Shown: piece by piece, positions 13,659 to 23,975 of the stretch
How the letters are laid out: each line of letters opens with the position of its first letter
How positions within the stretch are numbered: the stretch's first letter is position 1
IMG/VR virus record: IMGVR_UViG_3300013132_000242
Coordinates: 1 to 25,001 of that record
DNA length: 25,001 bases
Strand: one strand, 5' to 3'
Source: a virus
The notes under the pieces: generated by a model
Database searches by the model: none
What the model saw: the letters and a program-made list of their open reading frames with translations, nothing else
Told to the model about the DNA's origin: nothing
Translations under genes and position numbers: made by a program

Positions 13659-15845
13659 ATGTCTACCCCTCCGATAAATCAGATAAGCGATTTAGTTTCA
13701 GGTCGCCTTCCCGAATTCGTTCGGGTGGATCACCCCACATTAGTCGCATTCATTGATGCTTATTATGAGTGGTTGCAGAATAAGGATAGAACCGGAAAAA
13801 TTTTGAGTCCAATGGTTCTACAAGATGTGATCGATGTTGACAGGAGTTTGAATGATTTCATCACTCAATTCAAGAAAGAGTACTTATTTGATTTTCCTGA
13901 GCAACTGGCGGTGTCTAGTGAAACAGGTAAACCAGTTGATGTCAGAAAACTAATCAAAAACATCAAAGCCTTTTATAGAGCAAAGGGCACAGAGAAATCT
14001 TATGAGTTCTTGTTCAGAATTTTGTATGACACTGGTGTAGAATTTTACTACCCTAAAAAGGACATCCTAAGAGTATCGGATGGGAAATGGTTACAAAAAA
14101 CTTCTATCAAAGTCACCAACACTTTAGGCGATAGGATATTTGAGTCTATTGGAAGAATTGTCTATCAGACAAATTCAATGGGGCAGATAGTATCATCAGG
14201 AAAAGTCCTTGAAATTTCAATCTATAGACAAGGGCAAAATGATGTTGCTGAACTAGTTCTTCTTGGAAGAAATGGTTCTTTCAGTCCTGGAAGTATAGGT
14301 ATAGATTTCAAAACAAGTTCAGGTGAGATACTACACGAACTTAGAGTGTATGATGTTGTTGGTTCGGTCTCAGTATCTAATGCCGGATCTGGATACATTG
14401 TTGGAGACAAATTGTTTTTTACACCAGCGACTGGAGATAGTGGTGAGGGTGCGAGAGCATCAGTTTCACTTGTAACTAGTTCGGGTGCAATACGCAGAGT
14501 CAAAATGGATGACTTTGGGATCAACTATCTTTCTAGTCCAAATCTGACGATAGAATCTCTAGGTGGAACTGGATTTGCAGGAGTTGCAAATACATCTGCT
14601 GTTTGTGAATATGAGGGCTACTACATCAATACCGATGGTAGACTCAGCACAAACAAAGTTCTTCAAGACAATCACTACTATCAAGACTACTCATATGTCC
14701 TCAAAGCGGAAATAGTGATTGATGAATATCGAGAGTCGGTAAGAAAACTAGTTCATCCTGCCGGTACAGCAATGTTCGGGCAAGTTCTTATCAAGCGATG
14801 TGCCCGTGAGGATTTGGACAATTCGTCTGCTCTCATCAGATTTGAAGTTCCAATCATTGGACACTATGCACCGTACACATTCAACACATTTGACAACTTG
14901 CCTGACTGGTTCTCTATTCCAGGCACAGGAGCGTCATCGGGATACAATGTTCATGTTGGTTACAATCCCACTAAACACGACTCTCTAATACAGGCAGTGG
15001 GTATAACGCCTGTTCCTCGCCAACAGGGTAATCCTATAGCCAATGTAATACCCTTTGTGGAGGCTACAGGACCATCTTTCACACCACTCGGACTTACGGG
15101 CTACAAGTATGCAGATCCATTCTGGATCATCTATGAGCATCCAAACAGAAAGATCAGCGACATAGTTGTCGCACAGGTATGGAAGAGTCAGATTGCCGAT
15201 TTTATGCAATGGCCTGAGTGGACATCTTCAACAGGTGGAGGCCCACCCGCAGGATGGGACTCAGATTTCTATGGCGCATCTGGCACTTCCGCAGTTGAAA
15301 AGAAGTATGCCCTTTTGAAGTATGATAGTCAGTCTGCATTTAGAAAGATTACTGCGAGATCATTCTTCAATATGCCAATAGGAAATGAGTTCGATTGTAG
15401 GACGGAAGACAGAGTCCGCTATGCTAGACCGATTGTTTCAACGATATACCCGCTAAATGCACAGATAATCTCCACTTTTGGTAGATGTGAATTTGATGCG
15501 AGAATACTGATCACCAACTATGAAAATTTGCCAAGGTTTGGTGTCACGGCGGCAAGTAAAATTAGGTTCACTCTTTCAGGTACAAGGAGTGAAACAAAAG
15601 TCATAAACATCAACGCTAGAAACTGTCTGTTTCAGAATCTAACTGATGGACCTTATTCTCTGAAGGTAGAAGTGACGGACAGTAATGGTAAACCAATACA
15701 AGGAATTTCAGATACTGTAGTATTTGAGTTTTACTGCACCAGTCCCGAAATCGTCGGTGATGCAAGTGGTTCTACAGATTCGGAAATCGACAGAATTGTT
15801 TCTAGTATATCGGGGCAAGCACAAGACCCAATTGGGTTTGTTTGA
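13659..15845 (+). CDS. Baseplate wedge protein, gp7-like
   Basis: 728 residues against 1032 in T4 gp7. The N-terminus (GRLPEFVRVDHPTLVAFIDA, YYEWLQNK) and the AFYRAKGTEKSYEFLFRILY helix are typical of the protein found after gp6 in marine T4-like phages. KLVHPAGTAMFGQV (about 364-377) is a further family mark. Residues about 235-312 show GxGYxxGDxLxF and GxxY strand repeats, a phage beta-structure module. The C-terminal part (about 600-700) looks Ig-like (TLSGTRSETKVININ... DGPYSLKVEVTDSNGKPI). T4 gp7 bridges wedge parts and carries gp10. Similarity to T4 gp7 itself is weak, so the name rests on gene order. The Shine-Dalgarno before 13659 is weak. Confidence 0.65.
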   Translation: MSTPPINQISDLVSGRLPEFVRVDHPTLVAFIDAYYEWLQNKDRTGKILSPMVLQDVIDVDRSLNDFITQFKKEYLFDFPEQLAVSSETGKPVDVRKLIKNIKAFYRAKGTEKSYEFLFRILYDTGVEFYYPKKDILRVSDGKWLQKTSIKVTNTLGDRIFESIGRIVYQTNSMGQIVSSGKVLEISIYRQGQNDVAELVLLGRNGSFSPGSIGIDFKTSSGEILHELRVYDVVGSVSVSNAGSGYIVGDKLFFTPATGDSGEGARASVSLVTSSGAIRRVKMDDFGINYLSSPNLTIESLGGTGFAGVANTSAVCEYEGYYINTDGRLSTNKVLQDNHYYQDYSYVLKAEIVIDEYRESVRKLVHPAGTAMFGQVLIKRCAREDLDNSSALIRFEVPIIGHYAPYTFNTFDNLPDWFSIPGTGASSGYNVHVGYNPTKHDSLIQAVGITPVPRQQGNPIANVIPFVEATGPSFTPLGLTGYKYADPFWIIYEHPNRKISDIVVAQVWKSQIADFMQWPEWTSSTGGGPPAGWDSDFYGASGTSAVEKKYALLKYDSQSAFRKITARSFFNMPIGNEFDCRTEDRVRYARPIVSTIYPLNAQIISTFGRCEFDARILITNYENLPRFGVTAASKIRFTLSGTRSETKVININARNCLFQNLTDGPYSLKVEVTDSNGKPIQGISDTVVFEFYCTSPEIVGDASGSTDSEIDRIVSSISGQAQDPIGFV

Positions 15846-15857
15846 AAGGATGACCCA

Positions 15858-16607
15858 ATGGTCGAAATAAACGCAGCATACATCAGAAATCAGATAGCAA
15901 AACTTGCCTTTCAAGATCCAAGAGGAGATGGGTTTGAACAAGTTTTTCCTGGCATACCTGTTGGCCCAGGCGTAAATCAAGATTGTTGCGGTGTGGAAGG
16001 GGGCAACAATCCAATGGAAATGCCGTGTGCTGGCATGTTCATTTATATTTGGACAACTCTTGTTCCCGATTGCCTTCGCCCGTGGCAACCCTATTGGCAC
16101 CCTAGTGATCTCACTTTATCTCCCGAAGACTTAAATAGGTATAACGATGCAAATAGCGATTTCCCCACAATGATCCCCCCATATCTGAAATTTGGAGATT
16201 GTGAGTTAGATATTTGGAAGATTATACCATACAGTGATAAAGACTTCAACTGGCCCAGAACTACTGACGGGGTTCCAATTGGTCCAAGTTTGCCGGGGAA
16301 TAGAGCAAACAGAAAAATCAAACTTGATGAAATAATAGAGTGTTTTCGTAGATTTTACGCAGCAGTAGCAGAACACAATGCAGAGCAGAATGGGTCTTCA
16401 AACTGGAACACAAATAATCCATGTTGTTCGGTTCAAAATTTCAAAAAGATGATGATGATAATGAGACTTTTTTCATGCCTCAGTTTCATAACAACAGGGA
16501 ATATACCCTCCGCTGTAGGTGGTGACCCACTTCTTTCAGATAAATTAAGATTGAAGATGCTCAAATGTATCAACTGTATTGATAAGAAGTGTTTTTCGAC
16601 AGCATGA
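15858..16607 (+). CDS. Cysteine-rich unrecognised protein between gp7-like and gp8
   Basis: 249 residues, not recognised. Twelve cysteines are spread along it (43, 44, 57, 72, 115, 162, 189, 190, 207, 237, 240, 245), including two CC pairs and a C-terminal KCINCIDKKC cluster. It is also rich in tryptophan and proline in the first half (IYIWTTLVPDCLRPWQPYWH). No signal peptide or clear membrane helix is seen; MMMIMRLFSCLSFI (198-211) is mildly hydrophobic. AAAGGA precedes the ATG. It sits in the wedge operon between two structural genes, so a virion role is plausible. Metal binding is a possible reading of the cysteine pattern, not shown. Confidence 0.75.
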   Translation: MVEINAAYIRNQIAKLAFQDPRGDGFEQVFPGIPVGPGVNQDCCGVEGGNNPMEMPCAGMFIYIWTTLVPDCLRPWQPYWHPSDLTLSPEDLNRYNDANSDFPTMIPPYLKFGDCELDIWKIIPYSDKDFNWPRTTDGVPIGPSLPGNRANRKIKLDEIIECFRRFYAAVAEHNAEQNGSSNWNTNNPCCSVQNFKKMMMIMRLFSCLSFITTGNIPSAVGGDPLLSDKLRLKMLKCINCIDKKCFSTA

Positions 16608-16674
16608 CCAATAAACATAACATAGTCAAATGATCAATGTTTCAGCCCAAAATTGTCCTCTAAATAGGTAAAGT
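16608..16674 (+). promoter_or_regulatory. Intergenic gap with a CTAAATA late promoter before gp8
   Basis: This 67-base gap is the longest in the rightward block. CTAAATA at 16660-16666 matches the late promoter form seen before gp48. Usual spacing places the transcription start near 16672, three bases before the gp8 ATG (16675). The SD-like AGGT (16666-16669) lies between the motif and the start and would be lost from a transcript starting there, so it could serve read-through messages from upstream. No terminator hairpin is visible. Confidence 0.5.
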
Positions 16675-19011
16675 ATGCCAAGTTGCGATCCATTTCGTCA
16701 GAACCACAGACGCTTCATAGCCGACACGATACTGGATGAGTACAGTGATCTTTCGGATGAAAACTTCTTCCTTTGCATTGGAAAGATTACTCCTTGGGGA
16801 ACAACAGGGTCCGATGTTCCACCACAGTCAGTAGACTCAGTTCAGGATGAAACAGATTTCTGGCGAGGTCTTATAGCAGCAAAAAGAATAAACCGCTCCG
16901 ACTGCTCAATGGTCACTAGGAGAATAGATTGGGAACCTGGTGCGGTATATCAACCTTACAGAAACAATATAGATCTATTTGATGATGTTGATCCCGCAAA
17001 TTTTTATGCATTAGTGGACGATGAACGGGTTTATGTTTGTATAGACAATAATCTTGGAGAACCATCCACGGTTCCGCCCACACATACGGACACAATCATT
17101 CGTAAATTGAGTGACGGATATAGGTGGAAGTTCCTATATCAAATACCTGAAAGTAAGAGAAAATTTTTAACGAAAACCCGTGTTGGAGCAATCGGTTACA
17201 TTCCTGTTGAATTTGTTGAATCGCTTCGTCCGAATGACGATAGATTTCTTCAATGGCAAGTTCAAAATGCAGCAGTTGATGGCAAAATTGAATTTGCGTA
17301 TATGGACGAGGCGGCAAAGGCATACTGGGTTAGCACGGCATCATGTATTCTCCCATCGAGTGCGAATTTAGTGACCTTGAATGCTGTTGCTGGTGCAACC
17401 ACAGTGCAAATTGCTTCACCTGAACTGACACCGGATTCAACTCTGTATGAGGACATGATTATTTCGTTTGATGGTGGTCCTGGACAAGGGCAGAGAAGAG
17501 TAATCAAAGACTACACATGGCAAGGGACTACAGCCAGAGTCTTCATAGACCCTTTGGTTTTGGGATTGTCGGGAACCTCGGATCCCGCAAAACAGTCATT
17601 CTTTAGTATTCAACCAAGAATCACAGTTAAAGGTGATGGCACTTCATATCAAAACACCAATAATCCTAATATAAAAACTGCGGATTTTCAAGTGAAATTC
17701 GGGGAGACTGCCGATGCTGACATCGAATGTAGCATTGTGGCACCAAGATATGTGAAGAGTATTGAGATTGTTGATGGTGGTAGAAATTACACATTTGCTG
17801 AATTGAACATTCCCAAGGGATTGACCACGATAGTCTCAACCACTCCTTTTGAGTATAGCGATCTGAAGAAAGTTCTTCATGCAGTCATTCCACCACCAGG
17901 CGGTCATGGTGCTAATCCTCTCCGTGAATTGGGAGCAGCATCGTATATGATCGTAAAGAACTACGAAAGAGATGAAGGAGGTAAGGTAGATACTGACAAT
18001 GACTTCCGTCAGTTTGGAATTCTACGCAATCCTCTTTTATCCGAGAAGCAAGTTCGAATCAAGTTCTATCAGCCTGGACTAAGTGGAACATTTACTGTCG
18101 GTGCAACGGCGACTCAAATGACAGGAGCATATGGTGCACCATACGGTAAGGTTGTGGAGTGGTGTCCGGGATACTCTGGAGTTACTGCGACAAGCGAACT
18201 AGTTATAACTAATATTCGTGGTGGAACATTCGCTGCGGGTGCAACAATGTCGGGTCTCACAATTTTCGATGTTGTAAACAAGACTGTCGCCGGATCCGAA
18301 GGCCGTCATTTGCTGAATTTGACATTGACTCCTGAAAATGGAGAATTCTTATCAGTTGGTGGTGACTATCGCCGCAAATATTTTGCACATGGAGTTGGAA
18401 ACAAGCGAGTTAACATCCCTCAGTCTAGATCTTCAGGAGAAGTTTGTGACTGGCTTGCTTCTGGCGGAACACTTTTATTTGGAACCCTAAAACTAGAAAA
18501 TCCGAAGGGCAAGTTTTATATTGGCGAGACTGTGTTGCAGACTGAACCGTATTTCTCTGGATCAAATGGGTCCACGGGTCAGGGCAAAATTTATGCAATT
18601 GATACGGAAATTTGCTGTGCACCTACAACATACGATCTCACTTCATCTTTAACAATTTACGGTGAAGGATTCGAAGATGATACTTTCTTCAGAGATGCAT
18701 TTGTGTCATTTGTTACGGGATCCACCGAGGGAAATGGGTATGTTGTTGATTGGACCCCCGCAACAGGAGGAACAAGTGGTACTTTGCGCCTTGGCGGTGT
18801 TCAGGGAGACATAATCAAAGGTCAATTAGTGGACTATACAGCATTCGGGGCATCTGGAACAACAGTAACGGTGAATGGATCTATTCTTTCAGTTGATCAC
18901 CTTGGTGAACTTAAGTATAGATCCGGCGAAGTCCTATACATACAGAATATAAAGCCCATTCAGAGAGAGATAGAGCAGAGGGAAGAGATCAAACTCGTCA
19001 TCGACTTCTAA
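16675..19011 (+). CDS. 8: Baseplate wedge subunit gp8-like, enlarged
   Basis: 778 residues, more than twice T4 gp8 (334). The N-terminal region has gp8 marks: FIADTILDEYSDLSDENFFL with CIGKITPWG, WRGLIAAKRINRSDCSMVTR with RIDWEPGAVYQPY, FYALVDDERVYVCIDNNLGE, and SDGYRWKFLYQIPES. The C-terminal half is glycine- and threonine-rich beta structure with recurring GxVxxW/GxxY modules (FTVGATATQMTG, GGTFAAGATMSG, FYIGETVLQTEPYFSG), the kind found in fibre-attachment regions. The extra part likely gives a surface for peripheral proteins. It has its own late promoter motif in the gap upstream. The gp8 call is good for the N-terminus; the role of the rest is inferred. Confidence 0.8.
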   Translation: MPSCDPFRQNHRRFIADTILDEYSDLSDENFFLCIGKITPWGTTGSDVPPQSVDSVQDETDFWRGLIAAKRINRSDCSMVTRRIDWEPGAVYQPYRNNIDLFDDVDPANFYALVDDERVYVCIDNNLGEPSTVPPTHTDTIIRKLSDGYRWKFLYQIPESKRKFLTKTRVGAIGYIPVEFVESLRPNDDRFLQWQVQNAAVDGKIEFAYMDEAAKAYWVSTASCILPSSANLVTLNAVAGATTVQIASPELTPDSTLYEDMIISFDGGPGQGQRRVIKDYTWQGTTARVFIDPLVLGLSGTSDPAKQSFFSIQPRITVKGDGTSYQNTNNPNIKTADFQVKFGETADADIECSIVAPRYVKSIEIVDGGRNYTFAELNIPKGLTTIVSTTPFEYSDLKKVLHAVIPPPGGHGANPLRELGAASYMIVKNYERDEGGKVDTDNDFRQFGILRNPLLSEKQVRIKFYQPGLSGTFTVGATATQMTGAYGAPYGKVVEWCPGYSGVTATSELVITNIRGGTFAAGATMSGLTIFDVVNKTVAGSEGRHLLNLTLTPENGEFLSVGGDYRRKYFAHGVGNKRVNIPQSRSSGEVCDWLASGGTLLFGTLKLENPKGKFYIGETVLQTEPYFSGSNGSTGQGKIYAIDTEICCAPTTYDLTSSLTIYGEGFEDDTFFRDAFVSFVTGSTEGNGYVVDWTPATGGTSGTLRLGGVQGDIIKGQLVDYTAFGASGTTVTVNGSILSVDHLGELKYRSGEVLYIQNIKPIQREIEQREEIKLVIDF

Positions 19012-19025
19012 AGTTAAGGTAAAAA

Positions 19026-22000
19026 ATGCCATCATACATTCCAGAACTGTTCAATACCGATCCTTATTACGATGACTTCAGCGAAAGCAAGAAGTTCCTC
19101 CGTGTCATGTTCAGACCGGGATTTGGTGTTCAGGGTCGTGAACTGACTCAGATACAGACGATTCTACAGAACCAAATTGAGCGGTTTGGAAACCATGTCT
19201 TTGAAGAAGGAAGCATGGTTCTTGATGGCAAGATTACTGTCAACAGTCTGAGATTTGCCCGTGTGACCGGATTGTCAGGAACAAACGATGTCGCTGACTT
19301 ACTAGGAACAATCGTTTCCGCCGGTGGTAAAGCAAAAGCAAAAATCGTTCATACAGAAGATGGATATACAGCCTCATCGATTGACAACATCCCAATCGTC
19401 TTCTTTGAATATCTAGAGGGTGGAACTGCATTCGCATGGGGCGATTACATTGGTGGTACTGCTGGTAACGGAACATACATCACAGCAAGTATCACGGGAG
19501 CCACATCAGGTGTTGTTCCGCCCACAGGAAATGCTCTTGTGGTGTCTGTTGATCGTGGTGTTCGCTTCACCGAGGGATTCTTTGTTCTGAATGATTCACA
19601 GTTTTTAGGTGCATACTCTTTATCTGGTGCCGCAGGCACACAGGTACGCATGTATGAGAGACCCACTACAAGAATGGGGTTCAATGTAGTTAAGGGGTTT
19701 GTTCAGGCTGAAGATGATACGAGTCTTAACGATCCTGCATTTGGTTCTTACAACTATAACGCTCCCGGCGCAGATAGATTTAAGATTGATCTCAACATCA
19801 CTCAATATGGATTTACTGCGGCAAATACTAGTGCAACAGATAACTTCTCCCGAAAAGACTTCATTGAGTTCCTCCGTCTTGTTGACGGAAGCCCAATCAA
19901 AATTGAGAAGTATCCGGACTATGCAGTGCTTGAGGACACCCTCGCTCGTCGCACCTACGATGAATCAGGAAACTACACAGTTCGTCCATTCGAATTGAAT
20001 ATGGTTGATGGTCCTGGAATTAGTAATGATGGCGCAACCGCAAATTTGTTTGCCGATCTTGAGCCTGGTAAGGCATACATCTTTGGTTATGAATTTGAAA
20101 CCCAAGGTGTGACTCGTCTTCCAATTGATACCGCAAGAGATGCGGAACATGTTAGAACAATATCAGAGAAGTACTTTAACAGGACTCTTGGCCCATATTG
20201 CAGAGTTCAGTTCACAAACATAGCAAACTCTCTTACTGGAATTGCATTTGATGATGAGCAACTTGTCTATCTTGGTAGGGGTGCGTCGGGTGCAGCAAGA
20301 AATGAGATTGGAACCGCAAGACTCCGTTGGATAGAGCCGTATGATGTTGCAAGCGGCGTGTATAACTTGCATCTCTTCAATGTTGAGATGGCAGGAACAG
20401 CATCATTTGACGATGTTACTAGAATCCACCATGCGTCATCAGGCACAGCACATGCATTTTCAATTACTGGAAGCAATGGGCTAATCAATTTACAGAATAG
20501 CAATTTGCTATTTGAATATCCGACTGGAACCAGAGGAAAGACAGTTACAGATGCAAATTATTCGATAGCGGGATTCTTTGAAGTTACTCTCGGCGCAGGA
20601 AATTTCCCATCTGTCGGTCCTAACGGTTCAAGGGGTATTGTTAACATTACTGACTACACCGCAAGTGCTACAGATGTTGCATTCTCAGTCCCGCAAGATT
20701 ATACAGTTATTCCTGATGAAGATGTTATGGCTTTCACTCGTAGTGGTTTACCCGTAGGTGGAACTGCTTACAGAAAGAACGACCAAGAACTCGATTTGAC
20801 TTTGACTGGACCTGGAGTTGTTTCTGGTGAGAAGATTTATGTTGTCACATCGATTGATGTTCGTGCTATCGATTATCCCGATCTGCGCCGTAACAAATCT
20901 ATTGTCACGGAAAACATTGGAGCCACAGCAGCCGGTGGATTTACAGGAATCTTTGCGGGATTGACAACTGATCAATACAACAATAGTGTCCTGTATCTTG
21001 CAGGCAAAGTTGATGTCTTTGATGTTGTGTCTATTACGGGTGTCAAAGATTCTGAAACTCAACTGAAGACATATTTCTCCTTCGATAGTGGTCAGAGAGA
21101 TAACTTGTATGATTGGTCAAGACTCACTCTACTTGCCGGTGTCACGGGCGTGACAGGACCATTCCAAGCAACAATCAAGAGATACGAGAGAGCAGGAAAC
21201 CGTGGACCATTCACAGTTGACTCTTACCCATCTCCATACTCAGACATTCCGAAGTACTCAAGTCGAACGACCGGCAAGATATACGACCTCGCAGATGTAA
21301 TTGACTTTAGACCTGATCGTGGTCCTAGCGGGGATGTGGTTGGTTATCCTTGGTTCCCTGTAAATACAGCAGCGAATGATCAATTATTCTGGTATCAACA
21401 TTATCTACCAAGAACTGATAAGATAGTTCTGAATAGAGACAGAACATTCTCAGTTGTTAAGGGAATTCCAAGTCTGGATGCACAGTCTCCACCGGATGAC
21501 CCGAACTCAATGACATTGTATTCGGTGACAGTCAATCCTTACACATTCGACAAGAAAGATGTTTCAGTTCGTTTTGTCGAGAACAAGCGATATACGATGC
21601 GGGATATCGGTGAACTTGAGAAGAGAATCGAAGCGGTAGAGTACTACACTACCCTGACTCTTCTTGAACAAGAAGCCAAATCGATATCAATTGTCGATGT
21701 AAACAACATTGAAGTTCCGAAGAAGGGCATTCTAGTCGATCAGTTCAAGGGACATAATATTGGAGATGTTACAAATTCGATGTACGCTGCATCTGTGGAC
21801 TTTGAGCGTAATGAGTTGCGTCCTCCCTTCGTATCTCGGGTCTTTGCCCTCACAGGACCAACTGAAATCTCCGGCCTGACTACATCAGGTGACGGAATCG
21901 TGACATTGAACTACACTACGCAAGCAGAAATCGTTCAGCCACTTGCCACAAACACTTATACCATAAACCCATCTAGTGTATTCAATTATCTTGGCACATT

Positions 22001-23975
22001 AATGCTGTCTCCTTCTTGCGATTTCTGGTTTGACACGGGGCTTACTCCGTCAGTCAAAGTGAATGTCGATGGAGAAAATGATGCATGGCAATCAGGTGAT
22101 GGATTCGGAACTCAATGGAATGATTGGGAATCGATTTGGTATGGCCGTGAAGTTGCAAGTGAAGCAAACACGAAGCCAAACATTGTTGACACCAAGAATT
22201 CGGTTGTTGCTGGAACTAAGGGTCTCAGTCTTGGAAACACATTCAAGTCGGGTGTTCCTGAAGGCATCAAGAGAAAGTCAGTCTCAAAAATCATTCGCAA
22301 GGATGTGGTTCCTTACATGAGAGACAATACTATAACCATGAATGCTTATGGTCTTAAACCAAACACAAAGTTCTATGTGTTCGTTGATGATATTGACATC
22401 ACAGCATATTGCACTGGTGGATCTCAATTTACTAGTGAAAAGGGAGAGATTAGTAACCTTAAGTATATCATGAGTCAAGATACTGAGAATGAATTCTTGA
22501 CTGGCCGCCGTGTTGTTAGAATCACAGATAGCAGCACAAATACAGTTTCAGAAACTACGATGGCAGCAGACGCTATATTCAACTCTGCGGGTGGCGTTGA
22601 TACACTTCCCGAAGATGAAATACTCGCAACTCGCCCCGCTACCGTCCGTCGCAGATCGACTAAATCTAATAAGATTCAATCTAATCTAACAGAACTGCTG
22701 TCCACCGATTTCTTCGGATTCACGGAACCGATGAGTCAGACATTCTATGTGGACCCCATCAAGTATCCAGATGGTGTGTATGCCAAAACAGTTGGAGTCG
22801 CATTCGCAGGCAAAGACAGTGATTCAAATGTTCCGATTACCTTGGTAATTAAACCAACTCAGAATGGATATCCTCACCCATCAAAGATCATGCCATTTGG
22901 TCAGAAGACTCTGTATTCTTCAGGTATTACAACAACCGAGGATGGATCGACAGAAACGACATTTGATTTCTCAAGTCCAATTTACCTCTTACCTGGCAGA
23001 GAGTATGCAATTTCACTCGTAACAAACAGCAGCGATTTCATTGTATTCGGTGCTACAGTCGGAAACAATCTGATTCGTTTGAGTGAAGGTGATCCAATTC
23101 AGAAGGCAACGAAGCAGCCTGCAATACGCAGTATGTTCCTGCCACAAAATACAGGCAACCTAACGAAGAAAGATACGGACTCATTGAAGTTCTCTGTTTA
23201 CATCTGTAAGTTCTCTCCACAGTCAGGTTATGTGAAGTATGAAAATAAGCATGAGTCATATGGTTCGAATACTCAGTTTGATATGATGAGACTGAATATG
23301 AACTATATCACACCCTCAAATACATCATCGTCTTTCAGTGAAAGAGGGCTTCTTGGTGATGTTGGAGGGTCGTTCATTGCAGCACAGCCAAATAAGAATC
23401 TTGATCGTCCGACAACAAGAACTACAAGAAACATGGGAACCGCAAAGTTCTCCGAAGTTCGTGCCAATTTGATAGGAAATACTTATGCATCTCCTGCTTT
23501 AGATGTCGAATCATCTCACTATCTTGTTGTAGAGAATAAGGTAAACAATAACTTTGTTGTTGCAACTAACCGTGAGTTGTTCCCAACGAATCTTGGTGCG
23601 ACAGCCCCAAGTGCGGCTCGGTACATCACGAAGCAAGTTACACTTGAGCCTGGATTTGAAGCAACAAATGTTCATGTGCAAATGTCTCTATGCAATCCTT
23701 ATGATTCAAGTATTCAGGTTTTTGTTAGACCGCTTCCAGTCGGGGAGGGCGACTTCAGCAGCATAGGTTACACTCAACTGACCACCACAGATTCTGCGTA
23801 TTCACAGAATGCAGATGAGTTCCGTGAGGTTCTGTATACGAGTGATGGGCTAAACCTTGCCAAGTTTAGAGCGTTTGCGATAAAGATAGTAATGTACTCA
23901 TCTTGCACATCCACTCTACCAAGTGATCCTCGTTCTCTACCCAGAATCAAGAATCTCAGACTGGTGGCGACATGA
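19026..23975 (+). CDS. Giant DUF4815-type baseplate / fibre-attachment protein
   Basis: 1649 residues. The N-terminus YYDDFSESKKFLRVMFRPGF, GVQGRELTQIQTILQNQIER and FGNHVFEEGSMV (about 13-63) is the hallmark of the DUF4815 family, common in T4-like marine phages downstream of gp8. The rest is mostly beta structure. A helical part near 870-900 (MRDIGELEKRIEAVEYYTTL, TLLEQEAKSI) may be a trimeric coiled coil. The C-terminal region repeats receptor- or adhesin-like strands. In T4 the corresponding genomic place holds gp9-gp11, which anchor the tail fibres; I infer a like role. AAGGT precedes the ATG. No lysine-type cleavage site or signal peptide is seen. The stop overlaps the next gene by four bases. 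Confidence 0.8.
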   Translation: MPSYIPELFNTDPYYDDFSESKKFLRVMFRPGFGVQGRELTQIQTILQNQIERFGNHVFEEGSMVLDGKITVNSLRFARVTGLSGTNDVADLLGTIVSAGGKAKAKIVHTEDGYTASSIDNIPIVFFEYLEGGTAFAWGDYIGGTAGNGTYITASITGATSGVVPPTGNALVVSVDRGVRFTEGFFVLNDSQFLGAYSLSGAAGTQVRMYERPTTRMGFNVVKGFVQAEDDTSLNDPAFGSYNYNAPGADRFKIDLNITQYGFTAANTSATDNFSRKDFIEFLRLVDGSPIKIEKYPDYAVLEDTLARRTYDESGNYTVRPFELNMVDGPGISNDGATANLFADLEPGKAYIFGYEFETQGVTRLPIDTARDAEHVRTISEKYFNRTLGPYCRVQFTNIANSLTGIAFDDEQLVYLGRGASGAARNEIGTARLRWIEPYDVASGVYNLHLFNVEMAGTASFDDVTRIHHASSGTAHAFSITGSNGLINLQNSNLLFEYPTGTRGKTVTDANYSIAGFFEVTLGAGNFPSVGPNGSRGIVNITDYTASATDVAFSVPQDYTVIPDEDVMAFTRSGLPVGGTAYRKNDQELDLTLTGPGVVSGEKIYVVTSIDVRAIDYPDLRRNKSIVTENIGATAAGGFTGIFAGLTTDQYNNSVLYLAGKVDVFDVVSITGVKDSETQLKTYFSFDSGQRDNLYDWSRLTLLAGVTGVTGPFQATIKRYERAGNRGPFTVDSYPSPYSDIPKYSSRTTGKIYDLADVIDFRPDRGPSGDVVGYPWFPVNTAANDQLFWYQHYLPRTDKIVLNRDRTFSVVKGIPSLDAQSPPDDPNSMTLYSVTVNPYTFDKKDVSVRFVENKRYTMRDIGELEKRIEAVEYYTTLTLLEQEAKSISIVDVNNIEVPKKGILVDQFKGHNIGDVTNSMYAASVDFERNELRPPFVSRVFALTGPTEISGLTTSGDGIVTLNYTTQAEIVQPLATNTYTINPSSVFNYLGTLMLSPSCDFWFDTGLTPSVKVNVDGENDAWQSGDGFGTQWNDWESIWYGREVASEANTKPNIVDTKNSVVAGTKGLSLGNTFKSGVPEGIKRKSVSKIIRKDVVPYMRDNTITMNAYGLKPNTKFYVFVDDIDITAYCTGGSQFTSEKGEISNLKYIMSQDTENEFLTGRRVVRITDSSTNTVSETTMAADAIFNSAGGVDTLPEDEILATRPATVRRRSTKSNKIQSNLTELLSTDFFGFTEPMSQTFYVDPIKYPDGVYAKTVGVAFAGKDSDSNVPITLVIKPTQNGYPHPSKIMPFGQKTLYSSGITTTEDGSTETTFDFSSPIYLLPGREYAISLVTNSSDFIVFGATVGNNLIRLSEGDPIQKATKQPAIRSMFLPQNTGNLTKKDTDSLKFSVYICKFSPQSGYVKYENKHESYGSNTQFDMMRLNMNYITPSNTSSSFSERGLLGDVGGSFIAAQPNKNLDRPTTRTTRNMGTAKFSEVRANLIGNTYASPALDVESSHYLVVENKVNNNFVVATNRELFPTNLGATAPSAARYITKQVTLEPGFEATNVHVQMSLCNPYDSSIQVFVRPLPVGEGDFSSIGYTQLTTTDSAYSQNADEFREVLYTSDGLNLAKFRAFAIKIVMYSSCTSTLPSDPRSLPRIKNLRLVAT

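Noticed and set aside
16630-16671. 13-residue upstream frame before gp8.
   Set aside because: No ribosome site precedes its ATG and it would overlap the late promoter motif; likely chance.
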